Assembly (NCBI GenBank): GCA_023229045.1 | Contig: JALOAB010000044.1 | Location: forward strand, 1 to 12,300 | Source: Fidelibacterota bacterium | Lineage (GTDB): Bacteria; Fidelibacterota; UBA2242 | Direction of reading: 5' to 3' | Length of the DNA: 12,300 nt | In this document: positions 1 to 7,819 of the stretch, piece by piece | Layout of the letters: every line of letters starts with the position of its first letter | How positions within the stretch are numbered: position 1 is the stretch's first letter | The notes under the pieces: generated by a model | Seen by the model: the letters and a program-made list of their open reading frames with translations, nothing else | Told to the model about the DNA's origin: nothing | Database searches by the model: none | Position numbers and translations under genes: made by a program

Positions 1-284
1 CCGATACCGTGCAGAATCTGCAGTGTGAAATCGTCGGTAATAATGTCAAATTGGTCTGGAAACTTCCTTCTGATGAGCAAAATCCCGATAATCGGATCTG
101 GTATTGTCGAATTTACCGGGACGGGGAACTGATTGCCGAGGTGGATAATGTTTACACATCGTATATCGATTCTCTGAATGCCGCTGGAAAACATGATTAT
201 TCCGTCTCAGTAGTCAATTACTATTTTAAAGAATCGTTAAAAACATCTCCGGTGGTTGTTGATTTTACTTTACTTAAACCATGA
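1..284 (+). CDS. C-terminal fragment of a protein ending in a fibronectin type III-like domain (5' end outside window)
   Basis: The reading frame is open from the left edge and ends at TGA 282-284, so this is the tail of a longer gene. A GTG at position 9 is in frame but is probably an internal Val, because the codons before it are open and fit the domain start. The roughly 94 visible residues look like one FnIII-type beta sandwich: a Val-Lys-Leu-Val-Trp strand near the start, an Ile-Tyr-Arg-Asp-Gly strand in the middle, and a Tyr-Ser-Val-Ser-Val-Val-Asn strand near the end. The protein stops just after the fold, with no T9SS sorting domain and no membrane anchor. Such domains often follow the catalytic module of extracellular glycoside hydrolases, which would suit this locus, but the catalytic part is not visible and the function is unknown. 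Confidence 0.7.
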   Translation, partial: DTVQNLQCEIVGNNVKLVWKLPSDEQNPDNRIWYCRIYRDGELIAEVDNVYTSYIDSLNAAGKHDYSVSVVNYYFKESLKTSPVVVDFTLLKP

Positions 285-287
285 TTA

Positions 288-316
288 TTGAGTCGTTTAA
301 AATTTTAAAGGATTAT
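288..316 (+). promoter_or_regulatory. Possible sigma-70-like promoter of the glycosidase operon
   Basis: TTGAGT (288-293) and GATTAT (311-316) are separated by 17 bases, and each matches the housekeeping consensus at four of six positions. The site lies in the only AT-rich spacer upstream of the six-gene run, about 60 bases before the GH5 start. The match is modest, and such matches arise by chance in AT-rich DNA. Some FCB lineages use different promoter elements, so this is only a candidate. Confidence 0.22.
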
Positions 317-342
317 GCTCTACCATTATTATCATATGCTCT
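314..342 (+). repeat. 8-bp direct repeat TATGCTCT, two copies 21 bp apart
   Basis: TATGCTCT occurs at 314-321 and again at 335-342, a 21-bp period that corresponds to two turns of DNA and puts both copies on the same face. The pair sits between the candidate -35/-10 boxes and the GH5 start codon, where a repressor or activator dimer could bind. No regulator gene is visible in the window. Chance is possible for an 8-mer in a 90-base AT-rich spacer. Confidence 0.3.
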
Positions 343-374
343 TTCTAGACTATAGTTATCAATAAGAGACGATA

Positions 375-1715
375 ATGCGATTGAACGATATTTTTAAAAA
401 CATTATTTTCCTGCCAGCTTTCATGTTTATTGGACTGATGGAATGTGATCAAAATGATGAATATGATAAAACCTGGGATGTTGATTCTACATTTGTTGAA
501 AAACATGGTTTGATAACTGTATATGATAATTATCTCATCGATAAAAACTACCAGCCTATCGTTCTGCGTGGCATGAGTTTATTCTGGAGTCAGTGGAAAG
601 GCGAATTTTACAATTACGATTGTATCAAATGGTTACGCGACGACTGGAATTGCACTGTGGTCCGAGCGGCGATGGGCGTCGAATCAGGTGGTTATCTTGA
701 GCATCCTGCGTCCGAAAAAGCAAAAATCAAGACCGTAATTGAAGCCTGTATCGACCTCGGGATCTACGTTATCGTCGACTGGCACGATCATAACGCTCAG
801 GAACATCGTCCCCAGGCGATTGCTTTTTTCCAGGAAATCGCGCAGGAGTATGGTGAATACCCGAATGTTATTTATGAGATTTTTAACGAACCTGAACAGG
901 ACAACTGGAATACCGTCGTAAAGCCCTATTTATCAGCGGTCGCCGATTCAATCAGAATAATCGATCCGGATAATCTGATCGTCGTTGGCACGCCAACCTG
1001 GTCGCAGGATGTGGACATTGCCTCGAGTAATCCGCTTTTTCAAAATAATATCGCCTACGCATTGCATTTTTATGCGGCGTATCAATATCATAAGCAAAAC
1101 CTGCGTAACAAGGCTACAACCGCCTTAAATAATGGTCTGGCTTTGTTCGTGACCGAATTCGGCACGGTTCTCAATACCGGCGACGGACCGATCGATACCG
1201 CCGAAACCCGACTCTGGATGAATTTCATGGAAAATAATCAGATCAGCTGGTGCAACTGGTCGATTGCCGATAAAAATGAAACTTCAGCCGCATTGAAATC
1301 CGGAGCGGCTTCAAAAGGAGGTTGGCCGGATTCCATTCTCACCGAATCCGGTTCGTTGATCAGAAATTATATAATCCAGGGCAATCGATCATTTTTCGAT
1401 AAAATAATTGCGAAAAGACCTGTTCCAACCGGTTTTACTTTAGAACAAAATTATCCGAATCCCTTCAATTCTTCGACTCAAATGGATTTCGAATTGCCAG
1501 TCGGAGCCAATATCGATCTTAAAATCTATGATTTATATGGCAATATGATCTGTACCTTAATCCAAAAGTCACTTCAGGCGGGACGCTATCAGACTGTCTG
1601 GCAAACCAGTCAAAACGACAATAAAGTCGCCAGTGGAGTATATTTAGCCCAATTGATTGCGAATTTTGGTACTGGAACTGTGGCGACTTCCAGAAAATTA
1701 ACGTTATTAAAATAG
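375..1715 (+). CDS. Secreted GH5 (subfamily 2-like) endo-beta-1,4-glucanase with C-terminal T9SS sorting domain
   Basis: This 446-residue protein probably cuts internal beta-1,4 bonds in cellulose or glucomannan outside the cell. The GH5 domain spans about residues 44-332. The acid/base is Glu172 in an Ile-Phe-Asn-Glu-Pro motif and the nucleophile is Glu261 in Val-Thr-Glu-Phe-Gly. Other typical active-site residues are Arg97, His137, His231, Tyr233 and Trp293/Trp295. The pattern resembles bacterial GH5_2 cellulases (Cel5A type), although most of those have Trp where Phe262 stands here. Residues 1-24 form an export signal (Arg2, Lys8, hydrophobic 10-21). They end in Leu-Met-Glu-Cys, which is not a good lipobox because of the Glu. 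Residues 350-446 are a Por-type T9SS sorting domain with Pro-Asn-Pro-Phe-Asn at 361-365, so the enzyme should be released or surface-anchored. There is no carbohydrate-binding module. It is first in the operon. Mannanase side activity is possible. Confidence 0.92.
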   Translation: MRLNDIFKNIIFLPAFMFIGLMECDQNDEYDKTWDVDSTFVEKHGLITVYDNYLIDKNYQPIVLRGMSLFWSQWKGEFYNYDCIKWLRDDWNCTVVRAAMGVESGGYLEHPASEKAKIKTVIEACIDLGIYVIVDWHDHNAQEHRPQAIAFFQEIAQEYGEYPNVIYEIFNEPEQDNWNTVVKPYLSAVADSIRIIDPDNLIVVGTPTWSQDVDIASSNPLFQNNIAYALHFYAAYQYHKQNLRNKATTALNNGLALFVTEFGTVLNTGDGPIDTAETRLWMNFMENNQISWCNWSIADKNETSAALKSGAASKGGWPDSILTESGSLIRNYIIQGNRSFFDKIIAKRPVPTGFTLEQNYPNPFNSSTQMDFELPVGANIDLKIYDLYGNMICTLIQKSLQAGRYQTVWQTSQNDNKVASGVYLAQLIANFGTGTVATSRKLTLLK

Positions 1716-1757
1716 CAAAAGAGGAAAAGTTGGATCAAATACAATGCAGGAGTCATA

Positions 1758-3884
1758 ATGCGCAAAGTAACATTTATTATGTTGTTATTCTTTGTCTACC
1801 AGTTCATAACGTCCGATCGCTTATATAGTCAGGGATCAACAGCAGAGATGGAAGTTTTTCAATCCTTATCCTTTGATGAGACCGGTAAATTAGCCGATTC
1901 GATTCTGGTGCAGATGACCCTGGACGAGAAAATCGCCCTGATCGGCGGCGATAAACATTTTTTCATAAGCGCTCTGCCGCGCTTTAATCTGTCGGAAGTG
2001 TACATGGCCGATGCGACCCAGGGAGTGCATCTGCGCGATAGCTTCAGCGATGTGGATCTGTCTGAATATCAATTGGAAAAGTCCACCGCCTTTCCCTGTC
2101 CGTTGTCATTGGCGGCAACCTGGAATAGCGTATTGGCCCATCAGTATGCCCGGGCGATCGGGGAGGAGTGTCGCGCCGGCGGGATCGGAATTTTACTCGG
2201 ACCCGGGATGAATCTCTACCGGCATGCACAGTGCGGACGCAATTTCGAGTATTTTGGCGAAGATCCATATCTGGTTGCCAGAATGATTGAGAATTTTGTC
2301 AATGGACTTCAAAGTACCGGCACGGTCGCCACTCTCAAACATTTCGTCGCCAATAATACCGATTATTACCGCAGAAAAAGTAACTCGATCGTCGATGAAA
2401 GAACTCTGCATGAAATCTATCTGCCGGCTTTCAAGGCTGGGATCGATGCCGGCGCCAAAGCGGTTATGACTTCCTATAATTTGCTGAACGGCGAATGGTG
2501 TGGACAAAGTGATTATGTTATCAATAATCTTCTCAGAAATCAACTCGGATTTCAATGGCTGGTGATGACCGACTGGTGGTCGGTTTACGATGGCGAAAAA
2601 CTGGCTAAATCCGGCCAGGACCTGGAAATGCCTTATACAATTGCGCTTGAAAATGTTCGTCAGCTAATTAAAGAATACAAAGTGAGTATCAGCGATATAG
2701 ACCGGATGGTCAAAAGTATATTGCAAACCTGTTTTGCGATGAAATTGCATGGTCGCGCGCGGACAACGCCGGATGAAAAAATGTATCAGCAACACGAACA
2801 GATCGCCCTGCAAACCGCCCGCGAAGGCATTGTACTTTTAAAGAATAAGAATGGCATTTTACCGATAAGTGATAAAGTTAATACTATACTATTGACTGGC
2901 AGTTACGTCAGGAAGCTGGCGATTGGCGGCGGAGCGGCGATGGTTGAGGGATACAATAACCGGTTGATGCTCGACGAATTGAAAAAAGTATTCGGCGCGC
3001 GTCTGAAATATGTCAAGAATCCGACCATCAAGCAAATCAAGTCCGCCGATCTGGTGCTGTGCAATATCGGAACCGATGATCACGAAGGCTGGGATCGTCC
3101 GTTTGAATTACCCACGGAAGAGGAGCAGAGAGTGCGTAAATGCGTTGCCAATAATCCCAATACGGTCGTGATCGTGACTTCCGGGAGCGGAATCCGCATG
3201 ACGGATTGGAATGACGCCGCCAAAGCAATTATTTATGCCTGGTACGGCGGACAAATTGGCAATCAGGCATTGGCGGAAATAATCAGTGGCAAAATCAATC
3301 CATCGGGCAAATTGCCGATCACGATTGAAAAGGAGTTTCGGGATTCTCCCGGATACGGTTATATTCTGGCAGGCGAGTCGCTTTACAACGATTGGAATGG
3401 CGAACAGGAAAAAACTCGCGCAGTCTATGATATTGAATATAAAGAAGGCGTCTTCGTCGGCTATCGCTGGTACGAACATAAAAAGATCGAGCCGCTGTAT
3501 CCATTCGGGCACGGTTTATCCTATACTTCATTCGAATACAGCGATCTGCATACTTTGAGTGAAAAATTCAGCGAAGCGGAAGAATTGACGGTCACTTTAT
3601 CGGTTAAAAACAGCGGCACCCGGGAAGGGCTGGAAACGGTTCAACTTTATATCGCTGACCCGCAATCTTCCGTACCAAGACCGGTCAAAGAGCTGAAAGG
3701 CATCCGAAAAGTTGCGTTAAAGCCCGGAGAAACCAAAACCGTGACATTTAAAATCAACTGGCGTGACTGCGCTTTCTGGGATCCGGTAGTGAAAGGCTGG
3801 AAAGCTGAAAAGGGAAAATTCATAATCTTAGTCGGAGCATCGTCGCAAGACATCCGCTTGAAAAGCGAAGTGGAATTAATCTAA
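1758..3884 (+). CDS. GH3 beta-glucosidase, exported, probably periplasmic
   Basis: This 708-residue enzyme should remove terminal beta-glucose from cello-oligosaccharides. Residues 1-25 are a clear signal peptide (Arg2, Lys3, a Phe/Leu/Val-rich core and a polar end near Tyr23-Gln25). The (beta/alpha)8 domain covers about 45-330, with Lys194-His195, the Gly-Arg-Asn-Phe-Glu-Tyr-Phe-Gly-Glu-Asp-Pro stretch (160-170), substrate-binding Asp85 and nucleophile Asp272 in Met-Thr-Asp-Trp-Trp. The second domain (about 350-530) carries the probable acid/base Glu443 in a His-Glu-Gly-Trp-Asp-Arg motif. A C-terminal FnIII-like domain covers about 600-700. There is no PA14 insert and no T9SS tail, unlike the GH5 before it, so it probably stays in the periplasm. 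An AGGAG ribosome site (1748-1752) lies 5 bases before the ATG. It starts 42 bases after GH5 and ends 16 bases before the next gene. Exact linkage preference cannot be read from sequence. Confidence 0.9.
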   Translation: MRKVTFIMLLFFVYQFITSDRLYSQGSTAEMEVFQSLSFDETGKLADSILVQMTLDEKIALIGGDKHFFISALPRFNLSEVYMADATQGVHLRDSFSDVDLSEYQLEKSTAFPCPLSLAATWNSVLAHQYARAIGEECRAGGIGILLGPGMNLYRHAQCGRNFEYFGEDPYLVARMIENFVNGLQSTGTVATLKHFVANNTDYYRRKSNSIVDERTLHEIYLPAFKAGIDAGAKAVMTSYNLLNGEWCGQSDYVINNLLRNQLGFQWLVMTDWWSVYDGEKLAKSGQDLEMPYTIALENVRQLIKEYKVSISDIDRMVKSILQTCFAMKLHGRARTTPDEKMYQQHEQIALQTAREGIVLLKNKNGILPISDKVNTILLTGSYVRKLAIGGGAAMVEGYNNRLMLDELKKVFGARLKYVKNPTIKQIKSADLVLCNIGTDDHEGWDRPFELPTEEEQRVRKCVANNPNTVVIVTSGSGIRMTDWNDAAKAIIYAWYGGQIGNQALAEIISGKINPSGKLPITIEKEFRDSPGYGYILAGESLYNDWNGEQEKTRAVYDIEYKEGVFVGYRWYEHKKIEPLYPFGHGLSYTSFEYSDLHTLSEKFSEAEELTVTLSVKNSGTREGLETVQLYIADPQSSVPRPVKELKGIRKVALKPGETKTVTFKINWRDCAFWDPVVKGWKAEKGKFIILVGASSQDIRLKSEVELI

Positions 3885-3886
3885 TT

Positions 3887-3892
3887 ACGGAG
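3887..3892 (+). promoter_or_regulatory. Ribosome binding site ACGGAG supporting the TTG start of the first GH94 gene
   Basis: ACGGAG lies 8 bases before TTG 3901, at normal spacing. The second GH94 gene in the operon begins at ATG with the matching N-terminal pattern (Phe-Gly-aromatic-Phe then Asp-Gln-Asn). This confirms that TTG 3901 is the true start and that no residues are missing from the N-terminus. Confidence 0.7.
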
Positions 3893-3900
3893 TCGAAAAA

Positions 3901-6339
3901 TTGAAGTTTGGTCATTTTAACGATCAGAACAGAGAATATGTCATAACAACCCCGGAAACACCCTATCCATGGATCAACTATCTCGGTAGTCAGGATTTTT
4001 TCTCGATTATTTCGCACACCGGCGGAGGTTACAGTTTTTACCGCGACGCCCGCCTGCGACGCATTACGCGTTACCGCTACAATAATTCCACTCTGGACGA
4101 TAACGGTAAATTCTTTTATATCAATGATAACGGCGATGTCTGGAATCCGGGCTGGAAACCGGTCAAGAAAGCGCTCGACTTCTATGAATGTCGCCACGGG
4201 TTGGGATATACCAAAATATCCGGTCAGCGAAACGGTATATTAGCCGAAGTGCTGAACTTCGTACCGCTGAATTTCAATGGCGAAATACAGCAGGTAACCT
4301 TGAAAAATGTCGGAACTTCATGCAAAGATATCAAACTCTTTTCTTATGTCGAATTTTGCCTCTGGAACGCCTGGGATGACATGACCAATTTTCAGCGCAC
4401 CTTTTCGATTGGCAGAGCGGAAACGGTTGGCAGTACGATTCTGCATTTCACCGATTACAAGGATCGCCGCAACCATTTCGCATTTTATTCGGTGAATGCC
4501 GCCATCGATGGTTTCGACTGCGACAAAGAGTCATTCATGGGTCTTCACAATGGACCGCATGAGCCGATTGCCGTCCTGGAAGGGAAGGCGCGTAACTCGG
4601 TGGCGTTTGGCTGGTCGCCGATCGCCGCGCACCAGATTAATCTCAAACTCAATCCCGGCGAATCGAAAACATTTAATTTTATCCTCGGTTATGTCGAGTA
4701 TCCCGATAAGGAAAAATTTACCGCCGATGGTAAAATCAATTTAACTAAAGTTAGCGCAATGCAAAGTCGTTTTCAATCGCCGGAAAGTGTCAGCGAGGCG
4801 ATGCGTGAATTACGCGAATTCTGGGACGATCTGCTGATGGTATTCCAGGTTAAAACCGATGATCCCCGCACCGACCGGATTGTTAATATCTGGAACCAGT
4901 ACCAATGCATGATTACCTTTAATATGTCGCGCAGTGCTTCGTATTTTGAATCGGGTATTGGACGCGGAATGGGATTCCGCGATTCCAGTCAGGATTTGCT
5001 TGGCTTCGTGCATCAGATTCCGCAAAGAGCCCGCGAACGTTTGCTCGATATTGCGGCGACCCAATTGCCCGATGGCGGAGCCTATCATCAATATCAACCT
5101 CTGACCAAACATGGCAATTATGAGGTCGGTGGTAATTTCTACGACGATCCACTCTGGTTGATCTGCGGTGTCGTGGCATACCTGAAGGAGACCGGCGATT
5201 TTGAGATTCTCAAAGAATCGGTGCCGTTTGATAATAATCCGAGCGATCGGGCCAGCCTGTTTGAACATCTCAAGCGTTCTTTCTACCATGTAGTCAATCA
5301 TCTCGGTCCGCATAAGTTGCCGTTGATTGGGCGGGCAGACTGGAATGATTGTATGAATCTGAATATTTTCAATGCCGATCCGGATCAATCTTTTCAAACC
5401 GGTGCGCTTAAAACCGACATGCAAACCGCCGAATCGCTCATGATTGCCGGAGCCTTTGTTTTATACGGTCAGGAATTCGTAGAACTGTGTGAATTTCTGA
5501 AGAAAAATGACGAAGCCGACGCCGCCGGCAAACATATTGCCGAAATGATAGAAAGCATCGATCAATTTGGCTGGGATGGCGAATGGTTCTTACGGGCTTA
5601 TGATGCGCAGGGGAATAAAGTCGGCAGTCACGAGAACGAAGAGGGGCGGATTTTTATTGAATCACAGGGATTCTGTTGTATGGCAGAGATCGGTAAAACC
5701 GACGGACGCCTGCAAAAAGCGCTCGATTCGGTAAAAAAATATCTCGATACCAAGTATGGCATAGTACTGCAAAATCCGGCTTATACAAAATATCATATTG
5801 AATTGGGTGAAATTTCAACATACATCCCCGGCTACAAGGAAAACGCCGGAATTTTTTGCCATAATAATCCCTGGATTATGATCGCCGAAACCAAACTGGG
5901 ACGCGGCGATCTGGCATTCGATTACTGGCGCAAGATCTGTCCGGCTTATCTTGAAGAGATCAGCGAATTGCATCGTACAGAGCCATACGTATATGCCCAG
6001 ATGATCGCCGGGAAAGATGCTCACCAACCTGGCGAAGCCAAAAACTCCTGGCTGACCGGTACGGCGGCCTGGAATTTTCTGGCAATCTCGCAATATATTC
6101 TCGGCATTCGCCCGCAGTTTGATGGCTTGCTGATCGATCCCTGCATTCCGTCTGAATGGTGCGAATTTTCGGTCAGGCGCATTTTTCGCGGTAAAGTCCT
6201 GAACATTATTGTAAAAAATCCAACGGGAGTCCAGAAGGGCATTCGGCGTCTGAAATTGAACGGTAAGGTGCTGGCAGGTAACCTATTGCAATATTCAAAA
6301 CTAAAACCTAAAAATGAAATCGTCGCCGAAATGGGTTGA
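3901..6339 (+). CDS. GH94 cellobiose phosphorylase (EC 2.4.1.20)
   Basis: This 812-residue cytoplasmic enzyme (no signal peptide) converts cellobiose plus phosphate to alpha-glucose-1-phosphate and glucose. Length and sequence along the whole chain closely match characterised cellobiose phosphorylases of Cellulomonas and Clostridium thermocellum as I recall them. The catalytic acid is Asp483 in Arg-Ala-Asp-Trp-Asn-Asp-Cys. Acceptor-site residues known from the Cellulomonas enzyme are present: Arg166 in Asn-Phe-Gln-Arg, and Glu637, Tyr641 and Lys646 in the segment Gly-Glu-Ile-Ser-Thr-Tyr through Lys-Glu-Asn (Cellulomonas E649, Y653, K658). His654 and the Leu-Thr-Gly-Thr-Ala-Ala-Trp stretch (718-724) fit the phosphate site. 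One oddity is Gly501 where related enzymes have Thr (T508 in Cellulomonas uda), just after Ser-Phe-Gln-Thr. It starts at TTG, 16 bases after GH3 and with its own ribosome site, and is probably co-transcribed. The specificity call is firm for this family. Confidence 0.93.
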   Translation: MKFGHFNDQNREYVITTPETPYPWINYLGSQDFFSIISHTGGGYSFYRDARLRRITRYRYNNSTLDDNGKFFYINDNGDVWNPGWKPVKKALDFYECRHGLGYTKISGQRNGILAEVLNFVPLNFNGEIQQVTLKNVGTSCKDIKLFSYVEFCLWNAWDDMTNFQRTFSIGRAETVGSTILHFTDYKDRRNHFAFYSVNAAIDGFDCDKESFMGLHNGPHEPIAVLEGKARNSVAFGWSPIAAHQINLKLNPGESKTFNFILGYVEYPDKEKFTADGKINLTKVSAMQSRFQSPESVSEAMRELREFWDDLLMVFQVKTDDPRTDRIVNIWNQYQCMITFNMSRSASYFESGIGRGMGFRDSSQDLLGFVHQIPQRARERLLDIAATQLPDGGAYHQYQPLTKHGNYEVGGNFYDDPLWLICGVVAYLKETGDFEILKESVPFDNNPSDRASLFEHLKRSFYHVVNHLGPHKLPLIGRADWNDCMNLNIFNADPDQSFQTGALKTDMQTAESLMIAGAFVLYGQEFVELCEFLKKNDEADAAGKHIAEMIESIDQFGWDGEWFLRAYDAQGNKVGSHENEEGRIFIESQGFCCMAEIGKTDGRLQKALDSVKKYLDTKYGIVLQNPAYTKYHIELGEISTYIPGYKENAGIFCHNNPWIMIAETKLGRGDLAFDYWRKICPAYLEEISELHRTEPYVYAQMIAGKDAHQPGEAKNSWLTGTAAWNFLAISQYILGIRPQFDGLLIDPCIPSEWCEFSVRRIFRGKVLNIIVKNPTGVQKGIRRLKLNGKVLAGNLLQYSKLKPKNEIVAEMG

Positions 6340-6383
6340 TTGATTAAAGATATTACGGTAATTATAAAAGATCGGAGAGGAAC

Positions 6384-7793
6384 ATGACCAAGTATTTAAA
6401 ATTTCGTGAAAAATTTGCCTATGGATTCGGCGATCTGGCGTCGGTGCTGTATTGGCAGACTTTCATGCTTTACTTTACCTATTTCTATACCGACGTTTTC
6501 CTGATCCCGGCGGGGGTAGCGGCGACGATGTTCTTGGTTAGTCGCATCTGGGACGGCGTCAACGATCCGTTAATGGGCATAATCGCGGATCGTACGCAAA
6601 CGCGCTGGGGCAAATTTCGCCCTTATCTACTCTGGATGTGTGTACCTTTTGCAATCGTCGGAGTTCTGACGTTTACCGTGCCGAATTTTGGAATGACCGG
6701 CAAGGTCATCTGGGCTTATGCGACTTTTATATTGATCATGATGCTCTATACGGCGATCAATATTCCTTACACCGCTTTACTCGGTGTAATCTCGCCGGAT
6801 TCCGATGAACGCACTTCAGTTTCCTCAGTCAAATTTCTGTTTGCGTTCACGGCTGGCATCATTGTATCGGCGACCCTTCTACCGATGGTCAAAGCGCTTG
6901 GCAAAGGCAACGCCGCGCGCGGCTGGCAATCGACTTTTATCATTTACGGTATTATGGCGGTCATTTTTTTCCTGATTGCCTTCAAAGGCACGCGCGAACG
7001 GGTTCAGCCGCCTAAATCGCAGAAATCCTCGGTGAAAAAGGATTTGCAGGAGTTAGTGACGAATTCGCCCTGGGTAATTATGCTATTAACAACAATTACC
7101 TTTATCCTGTTTGTGGCGATTAAAAGCAGTGTAACGGTGCATTATTTCAAATATATCATCGGCACTCGTGAAATTTCCGTACCATTTATTCAAAATAGAA
7201 CCTGGGATTTCGAAGCGCTGGCTTCGGCTTTTAACACGATCGGTCAGATTTCATCATTTCTTGGAGTCTTATTAGTCAGCTGGTTTGCTAAAAAAGTTGG
7301 TAAAAAAACCGCTTTCATAATCATATTTATCATGGCTATTTTTAGTACCGGCATCTATTTTTTTCTACCACCGGAAAAACTTGGTTTGATATTCTTCTTT
7401 CAAATCACTGGTTCGATGACCGGCGGACCGTTGAGTGTATTAATCTGGGCGATGTATGCCGATACGGCCGATTATGCCGAATGGAAAAACAGACGTCGCG
7501 CCACCGGTCTGGTGTTTTCGGCTTCGACCATGTCTCAGAAGTTCGGCTGGGCGGTGGGAGCATTCGTAGCGCTCGGTCTGATGTCACAGGTCGGGTTTGC
7601 GCCTAATCAAGCCCAGTCGCCGCAAAGTTTGCGCGGCTTGCTTTTATTATTCAGTCTGATTCCGGCCGCGTTTGGCATTATATCATTGCTGATAGTATCA
7701 TTTTATCCGTTGAGTAATCAGCGCATGGCTGTTATCGGTAATGAGTTAAAAGAGCGGCGCGCTGAAAACGGTGAGGAAATCGCTACCGCATGA
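6384..7793 (+). CDS. GPH-family (MelB-like) sugar:cation symporter
   Basis: This 469-residue inner-membrane protein of the major facilitator superfamily has about 12 hydrophobic segments. It belongs to the glycoside-pentoside-hexuronide:cation symporter family. Asp57 and Asp61 in Asp-Gly-Val-Asn-Asp-Pro-Leu-Met-Gly correspond to the Na+-site aspartates 55 and 59 of MelB. The loop 360-390 (Asp-Thr-Ala-Asp-Tyr-Ala-Glu-Trp-Lys, then Gln-Lys-Phe-Gly) is the family signature. Asp17 fits MelB Asp19. MelB Asp124 is replaced by Asn126 in Asn-Ile-Pro-Tyr, which suggests a sugar other than melibiose. The tail from about 446 is charged and cytoplasmic. A GGAGAGG ribosome site (6374-6380) precedes the ATG. 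It lies between the GH94 and GH130 phosphorylase genes, so its likely cargo is their disaccharides (cellobiose, manno- or glucomanno-oligosaccharides). Its stop overlaps an upstream ATG of the next frame (ATGA at 7790-7793). Confidence 0.9.
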   Translation: MTKYLKFREKFAYGFGDLASVLYWQTFMLYFTYFYTDVFLIPAGVAATMFLVSRIWDGVNDPLMGIIADRTQTRWGKFRPYLLWMCVPFAIVGVLTFTVPNFGMTGKVIWAYATFILIMMLYTAINIPYTALLGVISPDSDERTSVSSVKFLFAFTAGIIVSATLLPMVKALGKGNAARGWQSTFIIYGIMAVIFFLIAFKGTRERVQPPKSQKSSVKKDLQELVTNSPWVIMLLTTITFILFVAIKSSVTVHYFKYIIGTREISVPFIQNRTWDFEALASAFNTIGQISSFLGVLLVSWFAKKVGKKTAFIIIFIMAIFSTGIYFFLPPEKLGLIFFFQITGSMTGGPLSVLIWAMYADTADYAEWKNRRRATGLVFSASTMSQKFGWAVGAFVALGLMSQVGFAPNQAQSPQSLRGLLLLFSLIPAAFGIISLLIVSFYPLSNQRMAVIGNELKERRAENGEEIATA

Positions 7794-7805
7794 ATAATTA
7801 TAGGA

Positions 7806-7814
7806 AGAAAGGTG
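7806..7814 (+). promoter_or_regulatory. Ribosome binding site that decides the GH130 start
   Basis: AGAAAGGTG, with AAAGG at 7808-7812, lies 7 bases before ATG 7820. An earlier in-frame ATG at 7790 overlaps the transporter stop, but its purine-rich stretch (GGTGAGG, 7770-7776) is 13 bases away. It would add ten residues before the normal family N-terminus, so 7820 is preferred. The upstream ATG could still permit some translational coupling. Confidence 0.55.
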
Positions 7815-7819
7815 TTTTT

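Noticed and set aside
9..284. Complete small gene starting at GTG 9
   Set aside because: The frame is open to the left edge and the encoded FnIII fold needs residues before position 9. No ribosome site is visible, so it is the tail of a larger gene.
4810..5424. Long antisense open frame (204 codons) within the first GH94 gene
   Set aside because: It lies wholly opposite the conserved GH94 coding region. Its translation shows no recognisable domain or ribosome site, so it is a shadow of codon bias on the sense strand.
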